Assembly: GCF_001457815.1 (NCBI RefSeq)
Contig: NZ_LN898221.1
Coordinates: 355,917-419,916, forward strand
From: Vitreoscilla massiliensis
GTDB lineage: Bacteria > Pseudomonadota > Gammaproteobacteria > Burkholderiales > Neisseriaceae
Direction of reading: 5' to 3'
Length of the DNA stretch: 64,000 bases
How positions within the stretch are numbered: the first letter of the stretch is position 1; every line of letters starts with the position of its first letter. This document shows, piece by piece, positions 45,443 to 53,349 of this stretch. A model generated the notes under the pieces. It made no database searches, was not told where the DNA came from, and worked only from the letters and a program-made list of their open reading frames with translations. The position numbers and the translations under genes are program-made.

Positions 45443-45744
45443 CCCATAATAATCAACTCACGCGGATTTGCCAAATGATTTTTGCAAAACAATCAATAGA
45501 CTGTGTTACCCGATGCCATTCCAACATTAAAACAAGCGACCTGTAAGCGCTGTTGTGACTAAATGTAGGGCCATACTCAGCGCCTTACTTGTCTGTACAA
45601 ATACGGCTCCCAACCCATCCGCAGCCATAGATGCGGGTTAACAAACACACTTCTGCTTGCTCTGTGTCGGTTAAAGGCAGCATTGCTGCAAGTGCAGGCA
45701 ATAGGTGTTTTATCCTCATCTTATTCAGTAAGGCTTTAAACCAA
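45443..45744. other. 302-base gap
   Basis: No gene seen. A diverged uptake-like repeat (AAGCGACCTGTAAGCG) lies near 45534. Confidence 0.5.
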
Positions 45745-45781
45745 TAAAAGCGGCCTGTAAATCGTTTACAGGCCGCTTTTA
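45745..45781. repeat. perfect 17-bp uptake-like hairpin
   Basis: TAAAAGCGGCCTGTAAA and its exact complement surround a three-base loop. It lies 23 bases beyond the pth stop and should terminate the ratA-rnfH-pth transcript. Confidence 0.87.
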
Positions 45782-45804
45782 AATACTGAATTAACTATCC
45801 GTGC

Positions 45805-46386
45805 TTATTTCGGATTATTGCTGTGCAACACGCGCATGGCTGCTTCCATATCGCCGGTTAAGATGTCGTTGATTTCACAGCGGGTGCGCCAAATGGCGTC
45901 GTCTATCGCCTCTCTGTCGTCGCGGCTGGGTTTGTTGAGCACATAGCCCGATACCAAATTGCGGTCGCCGGGGTGGCCTATGCCCAAACGCACGCGCCAA
46001 AAGTCGGCGCTGCCCATTTTCGCTTGGATGTCTTTCAAGCCATTGTGGCCGCCGTTGCCACCGCCTTTTTTCAGGCGCACATGACCAGGGGGAATGTCGA
46101 GTTCATCGTGCAAGACCAATAAATCTGACACCGGAATTTTAAAGAAATTGGCCAAAGCGCCGACGGCTTGGCCGGATTTGTTCATGTAAGTCGATGGTTT
46201 CATCAACCACACTTCGCCATTGGGCGTGTTGGCCTTGGCCACTTCGGCGTAATATTTTTTGTCTTCGCGAAACGACGCGCCCCAAGTGGCGGCCAATTCG
46301 TCCAATAACCACCAGCCAGCATTGTGGCGGGTGTGTGCGTATTCGGGGCCGATGTTACCAAGGCCCACAATCAATTGTATGCTCAT
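45805..46386 (-). CDS. pth: peptidyl-tRNA hydrolase
   Basis: This 193-residue enzyme frees tRNA from stalled peptidyl-tRNA. The catalytic His21 lies in YAHTRHNAGWWLLDEL. KPSTYMNKSGQAV and LHDELDIPPGHVRLKKGGG are the family motifs, with GHNGLKDI after them. It starts within the last four bases of rnfH, so the two are coupled. Confidence 0.96.
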   Translation of the reverse strand: MSIQLIVGLGNIGPEYAHTRHNAGWWLLDELAATWGASFREDKKYYAEVAKANTPNGEVWLMKPSTYMNKSGQAVGALANFFKIPVSDLLVLHDELDIPPGHVRLKKGGGNGGHNGLKDIQAKMGSADFWRVRLGIGHPGDRNLVSGYVLNKPSRDDREAIDDAIWRTRCEINDILTGDMEAAMRVLHSNNPK

Positions 46387-46673
46387 GCTTCGTTTTCTTT
46401 GTTTTTCGCGGCGCGGCGGCGGCGGTTTTCTTTTGGGTCTATCAATAAGGGACGGTATAGCTCAACACGGTCGTGCGCTTCCAACACCGTGTCGGCCGCC
46501 ACGGCCTTGCCATACACGCCCAGTGGATAGTCTTGGGTGTGCGGGTGCTCAACATACAGGCCGCTTAATTGGGCGGCCTGTAAAGCCGTTGTGCCCTCGT
46601 CCACTTCCAAGGCCACCACATATTGCTGTTCTTTGGTGGCATACACCACTTCGACGGGGATTTTATTTGCCAT
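46383..46673 (-). CDS. rnfH: RnfH family (UPF0125) ubiquitin-like protein
   Basis: From the ATG at 46673 this is 96 residues. IPVEVVYATKEQQYVVALEVDEG begins a beta-grasp fold, and HDRVELYRPLLIDPKENRRRR is the family end. RnfH is found next to ratA in many proteobacteria, and its role is not established. Two uptake-like repeats in inverted order lie inside the gene (46556-46582), coding LQAAQLSGL. Confidence 0.93.
   Translation of the reverse strand: MANKIPVEVVYATKEQQYVVALEVDEGTTALQAAQLSGLYVEHPHTQDYPLGVYGKAVAADTVLEAHDRVELYRPLLIDPKENRRRRAAKNKENEA
46556..46582. repeat. inverted uptake-like pair inside rnfH
   Basis: ACAGGCCGC at 46556-46564 faces GCGGCCTGTA at 46573-46582 across an eight-base loop. 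This is the only inverted pair inside a gene that I found. Confidence 0.7.
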
Positions 46674-47097
46674 GGCGTTTGTCGGCTTCTTTGATAAAGG
46701 AATCGACCAAGGTGCCAGAAATGCGGCCAAACACGGGCGCGATGATGTGTGAAATCAAGCCACTGGCAAATTCATATTGCAATTGAAAATCGATGCGGCA
46801 ACCGATGTCGCCAAACGGGGTGAATTTCCAAATGCCTTCTAGCGATTTAAACGGCCCTTCCAACAATTGCATGCGGATTTCGCGGCCATCTGTATTGGTA
46901 TTGCGGGTAGAAAAACTCTGTTTCAAACGCATATAGTCTATGCCTACCGTGGCTTCCACCACATTGGCCTCGCGCTTGTGCACCACCGATTGATTGCACC
47001 AAGGCAGAAAATCCGCGTAATGTTCAATATCGTCAACCAAAGCAAACATTTGCTCTGCTGTGTGTGTCACCAAGACATTTTTCTTAACGGTGTTCAT
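46663..47097 (-). CDS. ratA: RatA/CoQ10-type START-domain protein
   Basis: From the ATG at 47097 this is 144 residues. VTHTAEQMFALVDDIEHYADFLPWC is the conserved N-terminus, and LLEGPFKSLEGIWKF and HIIAPVFGRISGTLVDSFIKEA follow. E. coli RatA was reported as a toxin blocking 70S formation. Relatives such as Coq10 bind ubiquinone, and in this gene context a quinone-related role is as likely. It overlaps rnfH by 11 bases. Confidence 0.92.
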   Translation of the reverse strand: MNTVKKNVLVTHTAEQMFALVDDIEHYADFLPWCNQSVVHKREANVVEATVGIDYMRLKQSFSTRNTNTDGREIRMQLLEGPFKSLEGIWKFTPFGDIGCRIDFQLQYEFASGLISHIIAPVFGRISGTLVDSFIKEADKRHGK

Positions 47098-47570
47098 GTA
47101 CTCGTCTTCAATCTGGGTTGATTTCAAAATTCTTTGCTGGCATGGAGGCGGTTTTTCGTGTGCACGGCACATTGGCAACAGCGTCAAGACAGGTTAGCGC
47201 CATTTGAAGTACTGCAAACCTTGGTCAATTGATGACCGCAATGCCTTACGCAGCAATCACAGCGCTGGTTTCAATCCATTATCAACCATAGCGTGAGCTT
47301 TACAGGCCGCATCAACAGAGAAATCAAACACGTTAGAGAACTTGTGCGTTCATACCATATGTTTGGCACAGCGCCCATGCACCGCGCTTGCACCACCGAA
47401 TTGTCTGCACCACCGCGCCTTAACAGCCAGCACGTGCAAGCTTTGCAATGCTTGCCCATCTGTGCAGATGCAACAAAGCGCTATTATGCCATCAATTACC
47501 TGTTGGCGAAAATCCACGTAAGCGTCGCTTTCTGTTAAAATAGCGGCCTGTAATTTTAGGGGGCGCTGTC
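47098..47570. other. 473-base divergent gap with two uptake-like repeats
   Basis: The gap lies between the divergent ratA and smpB genes. It holds TTACAGGCCGC at 47300-47310 and AGCGGCCTGTAA at 47542-47553, in opposite orientation but 230 bases apart. A frame at 47293-47538 has no ribosome site and no recognisable content. The repeat at 47542 is the last complete copy I saw in the window. Confidence 0.6.
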
Positions 47571-48026
47571 ATGAGCATCATCAGCAATAAAAAAGCCTTC
47601 CACGACTACTTCATCGAAGAGCAGCTGGAAGCAGGTTTGGTATTAGAAGGATGGGAAGTCAAAGCCATCCGCGCTGGCCGTGTGCAAATCAAAGAAAGCT
47701 ATGTGTATTACCGTGATGGCGCTTTTTATTTAATCGGCTGCCACATCACCCCTTTGCCTGAAGCCTCTACCCATGTGAAACCCGATGTCACCCGTTCGCG
47801 CAAATTGCTGATGAAGCAAGGCGAAATCGAGAAATGGTTTGGCAAGGTCGAACGTGCTGGTTTGACAGTGGTGCCGCTGAATTTGCATTACAGCCGTGGT
47901 CGCATCAAAGCCGACATCGGTTTGGCCAAAGGTAAAAAACTACACGACAAACGTGAAAGTGAGAAAGATAAAGACTGGCAGCGCGAAAAACAACGCATCA
48001 TGAAACATTCCAACAATGATTCTTAA
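47571..48026 (+). CDS. smpB: SsrA-binding protein
   Basis: This 151-residue protein binds tmRNA and brings it to stalled ribosomes. IISNKKAFHDYFIEEQLEAG and LEGWEVKAIRAGRVQIKESY are the OB-fold core. LNLHYSRGRIKADIGLAKGKK and the basic tail DKRESEKDKDWQREKQRIMK are typical. No tmRNA gene is seen next to it. Confidence 0.97.
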   Translation: MSIISNKKAFHDYFIEEQLEAGLVLEGWEVKAIRAGRVQIKESYVYYRDGAFYLIGCHITPLPEASTHVKPDVTRSRKLLMKQGEIEKWFGKVERAGLTVVPLNLHYSRGRIKADIGLAKGKKLHDKRESEKDKDWQREKQRIMKHSNNDS

Positions 48027-48042
48027 GAAGGCGTTCTAAAAC

Positions 48043-48390
48043 ATGCGCAGTCGCTCTTTGTTTATTCCTTTGTTTTTAATCGTGATGGGCAGTTTGTGGT
48101 TCATCAAATCCATCGATTTGATGCCAGAAACCTCGTCCATCATCGCCATCGGTTTGGCGGTCTTGGGTTTGGTGGTGTTGATCACCGACGGCATCAACAA
48201 GCAATCGTTGGTTGCCGGCCCTTTCTTAATGTATTTGGGCGCGGCCGTGTATTTGTATTACGAAGAATGGTTTCGCATTTCCCACATTTTATCGGTGGGC
48301 ATGGTGGTCTTGGGGTCTTTATTGCTGATTTCACGCAGCAGCTTGGTGCCAGACAAATATGCCCGCCCTCTGTTTCCTCCACAAGATTGA
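48043..48390 (+). CDS. small four-helix membrane protein
   Basis: This 115-residue protein has four hydrophobic segments: SLFIPLFLIVMGSLWFI, SIIAIGLAVLGLVVLI, LVAGPFLMYLGAAVYLYY and ILSVGMVVLGSLLLI. It resembles the small DUF5668/LiaF-like transmembrane units in layout. No function is known to me. It lies 16 bases after smpB and 14 before guaA, so the three are probably co-transcribed. Confidence 0.75.
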   Translation: MRSRSLFIPLFLIVMGSLWFIKSIDLMPETSSIIAIGLAVLGLVVLITDGINKQSLVAGPFLMYLGAAVYLYYEEWFRISHILSVGMVVLGSLLLISRSSLVPDKYARPLFPPQD

Positions 48391-48404
48391 TTTGAGAATT
48401 TCTG

Positions 48405-49961
48405 ATGGACAAAATCCTGATTTTAGATTTCGGCTCACAAGTGGCGCAGCTGATTGCGCGTCGTGTGCGTGAAGCCCATGTTTATTGTGAATTACACCCG
48501 TTTGACATGTCTTTAGCAGACATCAAAGCATTTAATCCTAGCGGCATTATTTTGTCTGGCGGCCCTAACTCTGTGTATGAATCCGATTATCAAGCCGACA
48601 CTGGCTTATTGGAATTGGGTGTACCGGTATTGGGCATTTGCTACGGCATGCAATGGATGGCGCATGTGATGGGCGGCGAAGTGACGCCAGGCAACCAACG
48701 CGAATTTGGTTACGCCGAAGTGGCGATTGAGCCTAACCGCTTGACCGATGGTTTGAGCGACGACAGCCACATGTTGGAAGTGTGGATGAGCCATGGCGAC
48801 AAAGTGGCCAAATTACCACAAGGCTTTGACGTAGTCGGCCATACCCCAAGCTGCCCGATTGCCATCATGCAAAACCCAACCAAAAACTTCTACGGCGTGC
48901 AATTTCACCCCGAAGTGACCCACACCATCAAAGGCCGTGAGTTGTTAAACCGCTTTGTGTTGGACATTTGCGCGGTCAAACCAAGCTGGACCATGCCCAA
49001 TTACATCGACGAAGCCATCGCCAAAATCCGCGAACAAGTCGGTACTGACGATGTGATTTTGGGTTTGTCAGGCGGCGTGGATTCTTCTGTCGCTGCAGCC
49101 TTGATCCACCGCGCCATCGGCGACCAATTGACTTGTGTGTTTGTTGACCACGGCTTGTTGCGCCTGAATGAAGGCAAAATGGTGATGGACATGTTTGCGC
49201 GCAACTTGGGTGTGAAAGTCATCCATGTTGATGCTTCGGTTGATTTCATGGGCAAATTGGCCGGTGAAACCGATCCTGAGAAAAAACGCAAAATCATCGG
49301 CGCCGAATTCGTGGAAGTGTTCCAACGCGAATCGGGCAAATTGACCAATGCCAAATGGTTGGCACAAGGCACCATCTACCCTGACGTGATTGAATCGGCC
49401 GGCGGCAAGAAAAACAAAGCCCACGCCATCAAATCGCACCACAATGTCGGCGGCTTGCCAGAAGACATGCATTTGCAATTGCTCGAACCACTGCGCGATT
49501 TGTTCAAAGACGAAGTGCGCGAATTGGGCGTGGCCTTGGGTTTACCGCGCGAAATGGTTTACCGTCACCCATTCCCAGGCCCAGGCTTGGGCGTACGCAT
49601 CTTGGGCGAAGTCAAAGCCGAATACGCTGATTTATTGCGCCGTGCTGACGACATTTTCATCCAAGAATTGCGCAATTTCAAAGACGAACAAGGCGTGTCT
49701 TGGTACGACAAGACCAGCCAAGCGTTTGCCGTATTCTTGCCAGTGAAATCAGTCGGTGTAATGGGCGATGGCCGCACTTACGATTACGTGGTCGCTTTGC
49801 GCGCCGTAATCACCAACGACTTCATGACCGCACATTGGGCTCACCTGCCTTACGATTTATTGGGTACTGTGTCTAACCGCATCATCAACGAAGTGCGTGG
49901 CATCAACCGCGTGGTTTACGACGTGTCTGGTAAGCCACCAGCCACCATCGAATGGGAATAG
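48405..49961 (+). CDS. guaA: GMP synthase (glutamine-hydrolysing)
   Basis: This 518-residue enzyme converts XMP to GMP. The N-terminal glutaminase domain has the nucleophile C79 in GICYGMQ and the FHPE histidine-glutamate pair. The ATP pyrophosphatase domain has the P-loop GLSGGVDSS, and the C-terminal dimerisation domain ends PATIEWE. The 3' end of guaA is a known attachment site for integrases. An integrase gene begins 180 bases downstream here. Confidence 0.97.
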   Translation: MDKILILDFGSQVAQLIARRVREAHVYCELHPFDMSLADIKAFNPSGIILSGGPNSVYESDYQADTGLLELGVPVLGICYGMQWMAHVMGGEVTPGNQREFGYAEVAIEPNRLTDGLSDDSHMLEVWMSHGDKVAKLPQGFDVVGHTPSCPIAIMQNPTKNFYGVQFHPEVTHTIKGRELLNRFVLDICAVKPSWTMPNYIDEAIAKIREQVGTDDVILGLSGGVDSSVAAALIHRAIGDQLTCVFVDHGLLRLNEGKMVMDMFARNLGVKVIHVDASVDFMGKLAGETDPEKKRKIIGAEFVEVFQRESGKLTNAKWLAQGTIYPDVIESAGGKKNKAHAIKSHHNVGGLPEDMHLQLLEPLRDLFKDEVRELGVALGLPREMVYRHPFPGPGLGVRILGEVKAEYADLLRRADDIFIQELRNFKDEQGVSWYDKTSQAFAVFLPVKSVGVMGDGRTYDYVVALRAVITNDFMTAHWAHLPYDLLGTVSNRIINEVRGINRVVYDVSGKPPATIEWE

Positions 49962-49980
49962 TAGCAAAGCTAATCTTTAG

Positions 49981-50051
49981 TTATCACAGCTTCTCATAAT
50001 CACTTAAAAGCCCTGATTTAATTGGGGCTTTTCTTATCACTGCTTCTCATA
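49981..50051. repeat. 18-base direct repeat flanking the guaA terminator
   Basis: TTATCACAGCTTCTCATA at 49981 and TTATCACTGCTTCTCATA at 50034 differ by one base. They lie in the likely attachment region and may be integrase or excisionase sites. Alternatively they are a local duplication. Confidence 0.55.
50006..50033 (+). terminator. guaA terminator
   Basis: AAAAGCCC and GGGCTTTT form a stem with an 11-base loop, giving a T-rich end. Confidence 0.8.
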
Positions 50052-50077
50052 GCCTCTCATCTCATCTCACTTAAAAT

Positions 50078-50138
50078 ACAGTATCACACACAGTATCGTC
50101 GATATGCTATTATTAATTCACCATTCTGATACTGTATC
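50078..50138. promoter_or_regulatory. three ACAGTATC motifs upstream of the integrase
   Basis: ACAGTATC occurs at 50078 and 50090, and its complement GATACTGT at 50128, four bases before the integrase start codon region. The last copy belongs to GATACTGTATC, an inverted repeat. They look like operator or arm-type integrase sites controlling integrase expression. Confidence 0.55.
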
Positions 50139-50141
50139 GCC

Positions 50142-51314
50142 ATGCTAAATGACACCAAAATCAAGGCTTTAAAGCCACAAGAGAAACAATACAGGGTTAC
50201 TGACCGTGACGGCTTGTATCTTGTCGTCCTGCCAACTGGCACAAAGACGTTCCGCTACGATTACAAAATCAATGGACGCAGAGAGACCTACACAATTGGC
50301 GTGTATGGAATTGTTACGCTAGCTCGTGCGCGTGAAATGCTCTTAGAAGCCAAACGATTGCTGGCAGATGGTATTAGCCCAAGTCAGCACAAGCAGGACA
50401 AGCGGCAATTTGAAAGCGAGAACACGCTTGGCGCTTGGTGGAAAAAATATCTAGATGCTAACCAAGGTTTTGCGGCTGGCACGCTCAAAATGAAAATATC
50501 AACATACAAGAAAGATATTGAGCCGAATTTCTCAAATAAATTGCTTTCTGAAATTAAGACAAACCACATACGCAAGTTGTGTGAAGATATTAACGAGCGT
50601 GGCGCACCCACAACAGCAGTGCGAGTAAAGACCATCTTCAATGAAATTTACAATCTTGCGATTATAAAGGGAATGGATATTCCAAACCCAGCTACTGCAA
50701 TAATCAGCAAAGGAATTTATGCAAAAGTTTCTCGCAACAGAGCTTTGTCGTCAAACGACATAAGACAATTTATTATTAAATTAAATGAGTCTGAGCTATA
50801 CCCCGCCATCAAATTGTCAATTGAAATATTGCTTTATACCATGCTGAGAAAATCGGAAGTGGTAAACGCAAAATGGGATGAAATTGATTTTGAATCGAAA
50901 ATGTGGACAATTCCTGCTGAGCGCATGAAAGCTCGTCGCGCTCACAATGTCTACTTATCTGAACAGGTAATTTCGCGCCTGAAAGATTTGCAAGTTTATT
51001 CGCGTGGCTCTGATTTTGTTTTCCCTGCTCGAGGTAACAAGACAAAGCCAATGGCAGTTTCAAGCACAAATCGCGGCGCAAATGAAACCATTGAAAAACT
51101 AAATGGAAAAGTTGAGCCGTTTGTTATTCATGACTTTCGACGAACCGCATCAACTATTTTGCATGAAAAGGGTTACAACACTGACCACATCGAAAAGTGC
51201 TTAGCACACGTTGATGGCAGTGTTAGGGGTGTGTACAACAAAGCAGAATATGAGTCCGAGCGTCGAATCTTAATGCAAGACTGGGCTGATATGATTGACG
51301 AATGGGTCAAATAG
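50142..51314 (+). CDS. int: tyrosine recombinase, P4-type integrase
   Basis: This 390-residue site-specific recombinase has the N-terminal DUF4102 arm-binding domain (VTDRDGLYLVVLPTGTKTF) of P4-like island integrases. A SAM-like core-binding domain precedes the catalytic domain. The catalytic residues are visible as Arg in MLRKSEV, HDFRRT, LAHV and the Tyr nucleophile in VYNKAEY. The position beside the 3' end of guaA identifies that gene as the integration site. Confidence 0.95.
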   Translation: MLNDTKIKALKPQEKQYRVTDRDGLYLVVLPTGTKTFRYDYKINGRRETYTIGVYGIVTLARAREMLLEAKRLLADGISPSQHKQDKRQFESENTLGAWWKKYLDANQGFAAGTLKMKISTYKKDIEPNFSNKLLSEIKTNHIRKLCEDINERGAPTTAVRVKTIFNEIYNLAIIKGMDIPNPATAIISKGIYAKVSRNRALSSNDIRQFIIKLNESELYPAIKLSIEILLYTMLRKSEVVNAKWDEIDFESKMWTIPAERMKARRAHNVYLSEQVISRLKDLQVYSRGSDFVFPARGNKTKPMAVSSTNRGANETIEKLNGKVEPFVIHDFRRTASTILHEKGYNTDHIEKCLAHVDGSVRGVYNKAEYESERRILMQDWADMIDEWVK

Positions 51315-51369
51315 CCTAATCGCACCGCACAATGTAAAGATTGGATTATTTTGCGGTCACATCTTATAC

Positions 51370-51388
51370 TACTGCATTAAGTGCAATA
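51370..51388. promoter_or_regulatory. operator-like palindrome before the HTH gene
   Basis: TACTGCATTAAGTGCAATA is an imperfect inverted repeat 22 bases before the HTH start. A closer relative lies just after the gene, and both are probably bound by the HTH protein. Confidence 0.6.
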
Positions 51389-51410
51389 ACAATAATCACG
51401 GTAAAGCATC

Positions 51411-51620
51411 ATGAAATTCCCCGAAATAGGATACACACCAAACAACTTGCGTACATTAATCGAATCTACTGGATTGAGTCAGACAGCTTGGGCAGAAGAA
51501 AACGGATATCCGTTAAATCGAGTGCAACGCTGGCTAATGAGTACAGACAAGACCAGTCATGCAGACATGCAGCTTGCGGATTGGGAAAAGTGCTTGCTGA
51601 AGTACTGTAAAGATGTGTAA
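51411..51620 (+). CDS. small Cro/CI-like helix-turn-helix protein
   Basis: This 69-residue protein consists almost entirely of one helix-turn-helix domain: LRTLIESTGLSQTAWAEENG, then the recognition helix YPLNRVQRWL. The size fits phage Cro-like or anti-CRISPR-associated (Aca-like) repressors. Two related palindromes lie on either side of the gene, as expected for autoregulation and for control of the next gene. Which of these classes it belongs to cannot be told without a search. Confidence 0.7.
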   Translation: MKFPEIGYTPNNLRTLIESTGLSQTAWAEENGYPLNRVQRWLMSTDKTSHADMQLADWEKCLLKYCKDV

Positions 51621-51641
51621 ACAACAAAAGCAGTGCTTGTT

Positions 51642-51662
51642 TTACTGCATTTAACGCAGTAA
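51642..51662. promoter_or_regulatory. operator-like palindrome after the HTH gene
   Basis: TTACTGC and GCAGTAA arms of seven bases surround ATTTAAC. It shares the TACTGCATT half with the site at 51370 and lies about 85 bases before the acidic protein gene, which it probably controls. Confidence 0.65.
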
Positions 51663-51745
51663 TATACACACATGGCAGCAAACAACAGCATCCACCCGCA
51701 AGAGGCCAGCGGTTTTAAATGGTCTTAAACAAAAGGAATAACAAA

Positions 51746-52114
51746 ATGACTACCAAAAAAATCGTAAACATCAATGCTCAAGATGGTTTCTCTACCGAAA
51801 TCCACGAAATTCAATTTTTCAATCAATCTTTCATACGCGGCGATGGCGAAGAAATCAACGCATACGGCGCAAACGTGGCAGTACAAGTGGGCGATACAGG
51901 TATCGTAATGATTTGCTTACATGGAAATGATGATGAAGCTGGCTGTTCTTGGCCTGATAACTATTATGACTGGTCGGAAGAAGATGCCGCATTCCAAGAG
52001 TATGTGGAATCAGAATTCACAGCCCGCGAATTTTTAGAGTGTTTGGAAAATGATAACGGCTTAGAAAACAATCGCGAATACTTAAAAGAGAATGGATTTG
52101 AGTATTTCAAATAA
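51746..52114 (+). CDS. very acidic small protein, function unknown
   Basis: From the ATG at 51746, which follows AAAGGAAT, this is 122 residues with 26 Asp/Glu and only 7 Lys/Arg by my count. It starts MTTKKIVNINAQDGF. The centre is beta-rich (NAYGANVAVQVGDTGIVMI) and the C-terminal half is a strongly acidic helical stretch. Such charge is common in DNA-mimic and anti-restriction or anti-CRISPR proteins, but no family is recognised. It lies between a small repressor gene and the Csy2-like gene. Confidence 0.65.
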   Translation: MTTKKIVNINAQDGFSTEIHEIQFFNQSFIRGDGEEINAYGANVAVQVGDTGIVMICLHGNDDEAGCSWPDNYYDWSEEDAAFQEYVESEFTAREFLECLENDNGLENNREYLKENGFEYFK

Positions 52115-52126
52115 GTAAATTAAGCC

Positions 52127-52147
52127 AAGCCCCCAAGGGGGCTTTTG
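52127..52147 (+). terminator. terminator between the acidic gene and the Csy2-like gene
   Basis: AAGCCCCC and GGGGGCTT with a two-base loop and TTTT. It ends 26 bases before the Csy2-like start, so that gene depends on read-through or a promoter within the hairpin region. Confidence 0.85.
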
Positions 52148-52172
52148 TCTTACGATCCACAGGAAAACCATC

Positions 52173-53321
52173 ATGATAGCCACTCATTCCAACAAAGCCA
52201 TTGATTCGCGCATGAAACAAGAACCCATCCGCGCCCGCATTGGCGTATCCAACCCCGCCATTTTTGGCAGCCACTTACTGCCACTGACTTACTTTGCCGC
52301 GCCATTTAGCGCCGCCGACATACGCCACGAGCGCGAACAGGCGGCAGAGGCCAACGCTCAGCAATTATCATTAGACGAAATTGGCATCGAATTGCCAGAT
52401 ATTGAAGACGGCCGCATTAAGCAATTGTTGGTGCCGTACTTGAATGATTATGCAGCCGTGACACCTGTGCCTAGCCTTGCTGTGATGAAGGCATTAAATG
52501 AAGAAAAATTAGCCAGCCACCATTGGCACTGCTTGCAACCTGTAGGCGCTGCGGCGTCTAATCACGGCGACCCGATTGCAGCAAAGCGTGGATTTATCAA
52601 GCTTCAGCACAACAAGTGCACAGGCGATATGTACAGCGGCCGCTTTCACAAATCATTTGTGCTGTTCACTGCCTACGCTCAAAATATTAACATGTCAGCT
52701 TGCTATGTGAGCATGGGTTTACCAGCGCTTACGGGCATTGGCGGCGCAGTGCATGTTCTTGAGCGTGAGACTGGCTTGGCCTTGTCATTCGGATTTGGCA
52801 TTAAGAATATCGAAAATCTTACCCACGCATCACGCGGTGCTAACTCACATCGCACTGCGCTCAAGCATCAAAAAGCCATGCCGATGGTTGTGAGCAATGA
52901 GGTTACAAGCAATGCCGAAATAGCGATTATTATTGCATGCGATGACGCGGACAAAGCTCAAGCAATCATTGCCGCTTGTGACAAATTGCAACGCCTGTGC
53001 GGCGGCTCATTGTTTGAGCAGCAAGCAAGATTTGTATCAAACAACGACTTGCCCCCGTATTTTTGGTATGCCCAATTTGATGATTTTGAATCTGACGATT
53101 GGAGAGGCTACATAACGGCCATCAATCAGCGATCCGCCAAATTGGTGCAATCAGGCTATGCCCTACTTGAGCAGCCAAGACCCAAGAAGTTGGCGCGAAA
53201 TTACCCGCATGCATGGGCGGAGCCAGTGTTTTCTTTAATCAAGTTGGGCAGTCCGCCTGATTTTTTCAGGCTTGAACATGTTGATGGGAATTGCTTAATG
53301 TGGACAAGTACAGGCGAATAA
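52173..53321 (+). CDS. Csy2 (Cas5f)-like protein with N-terminal extension, no other cas genes
   Basis: This 382-residue protein resembles type I-F Csy2 (Cas5f) in its second half. AYAQNINMSACYVSMGLPALTG (169-188, counted in parts) and GGAVHVLER match the Csy2 pattern NANAxSSPxTxGFPAxT and VHALQR. SNAEIAIIIACDD and LCGGSL (275-280) match the later strand and RLAGGS loop, and SGYALLEQ (327-334) matches PGYALIER. HAWAEP follows. Csy2 binds the crRNA 5' handle and the PAM. The first 155 residues have no match known to me. No csy1, csy3, cas6f or cas3 is nearby. The identification is by eye and could be wrong. Confidence 0.6.
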   Translation: MIATHSNKAIDSRMKQEPIRARIGVSNPAIFGSHLLPLTYFAAPFSAADIRHEREQAAEANAQQLSLDEIGIELPDIEDGRIKQLLVPYLNDYAAVTPVPSLAVMKALNEEKLASHHWHCLQPVGAAASNHGDPIAAKRGFIKLQHNKCTGDMYSGRFHKSFVLFTAYAQNINMSACYVSMGLPALTGIGGAVHVLERETGLALSFGFGIKNIENLTHASRGANSHRTALKHQKAMPMVVSNEVTSNAEIAIIIACDDADKAQAIIAACDKLQRLCGGSLFEQQARFVSNNDLPPYFWYAQFDDFESDDWRGYITAINQRSAKLVQSGYALLEQPRPKKLARNYPHAWAEPVFSLIKLGSPPDFFRLEHVDGNCLMWTSTGE

Positions 53322-53322
53322 A

Positions 53323-53349
53323 CAAAACCCCGCACAAAGCGGGGTCTTT
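53323..53349. terminator. bidirectional terminator between the Csy2-like gene and the repeats
   Basis: CCCCGC-ACAAA-GCGGGG, with an A run on the left and T-rich bases on the right. It can end the Csy2-like mRNA on the plus strand and the repeat RNA on the minus strand. Confidence 0.85.

Noticed and set aside
47293..47538. 81-residue plus-strand frame before smpB
   Set aside because: No ribosome site, starts within an uptake-like repeat region, and no recognisable content.
416..47553. Pasteurellaceae uptake signal (ACAAGCGGTC type)
   Set aside because: Some copies share AAGCGG, but the conserved part continues GGCCTGTAA, and gene content is Neisseriaceae-like. The match to the Neisseria DUS with CTG in register is better.
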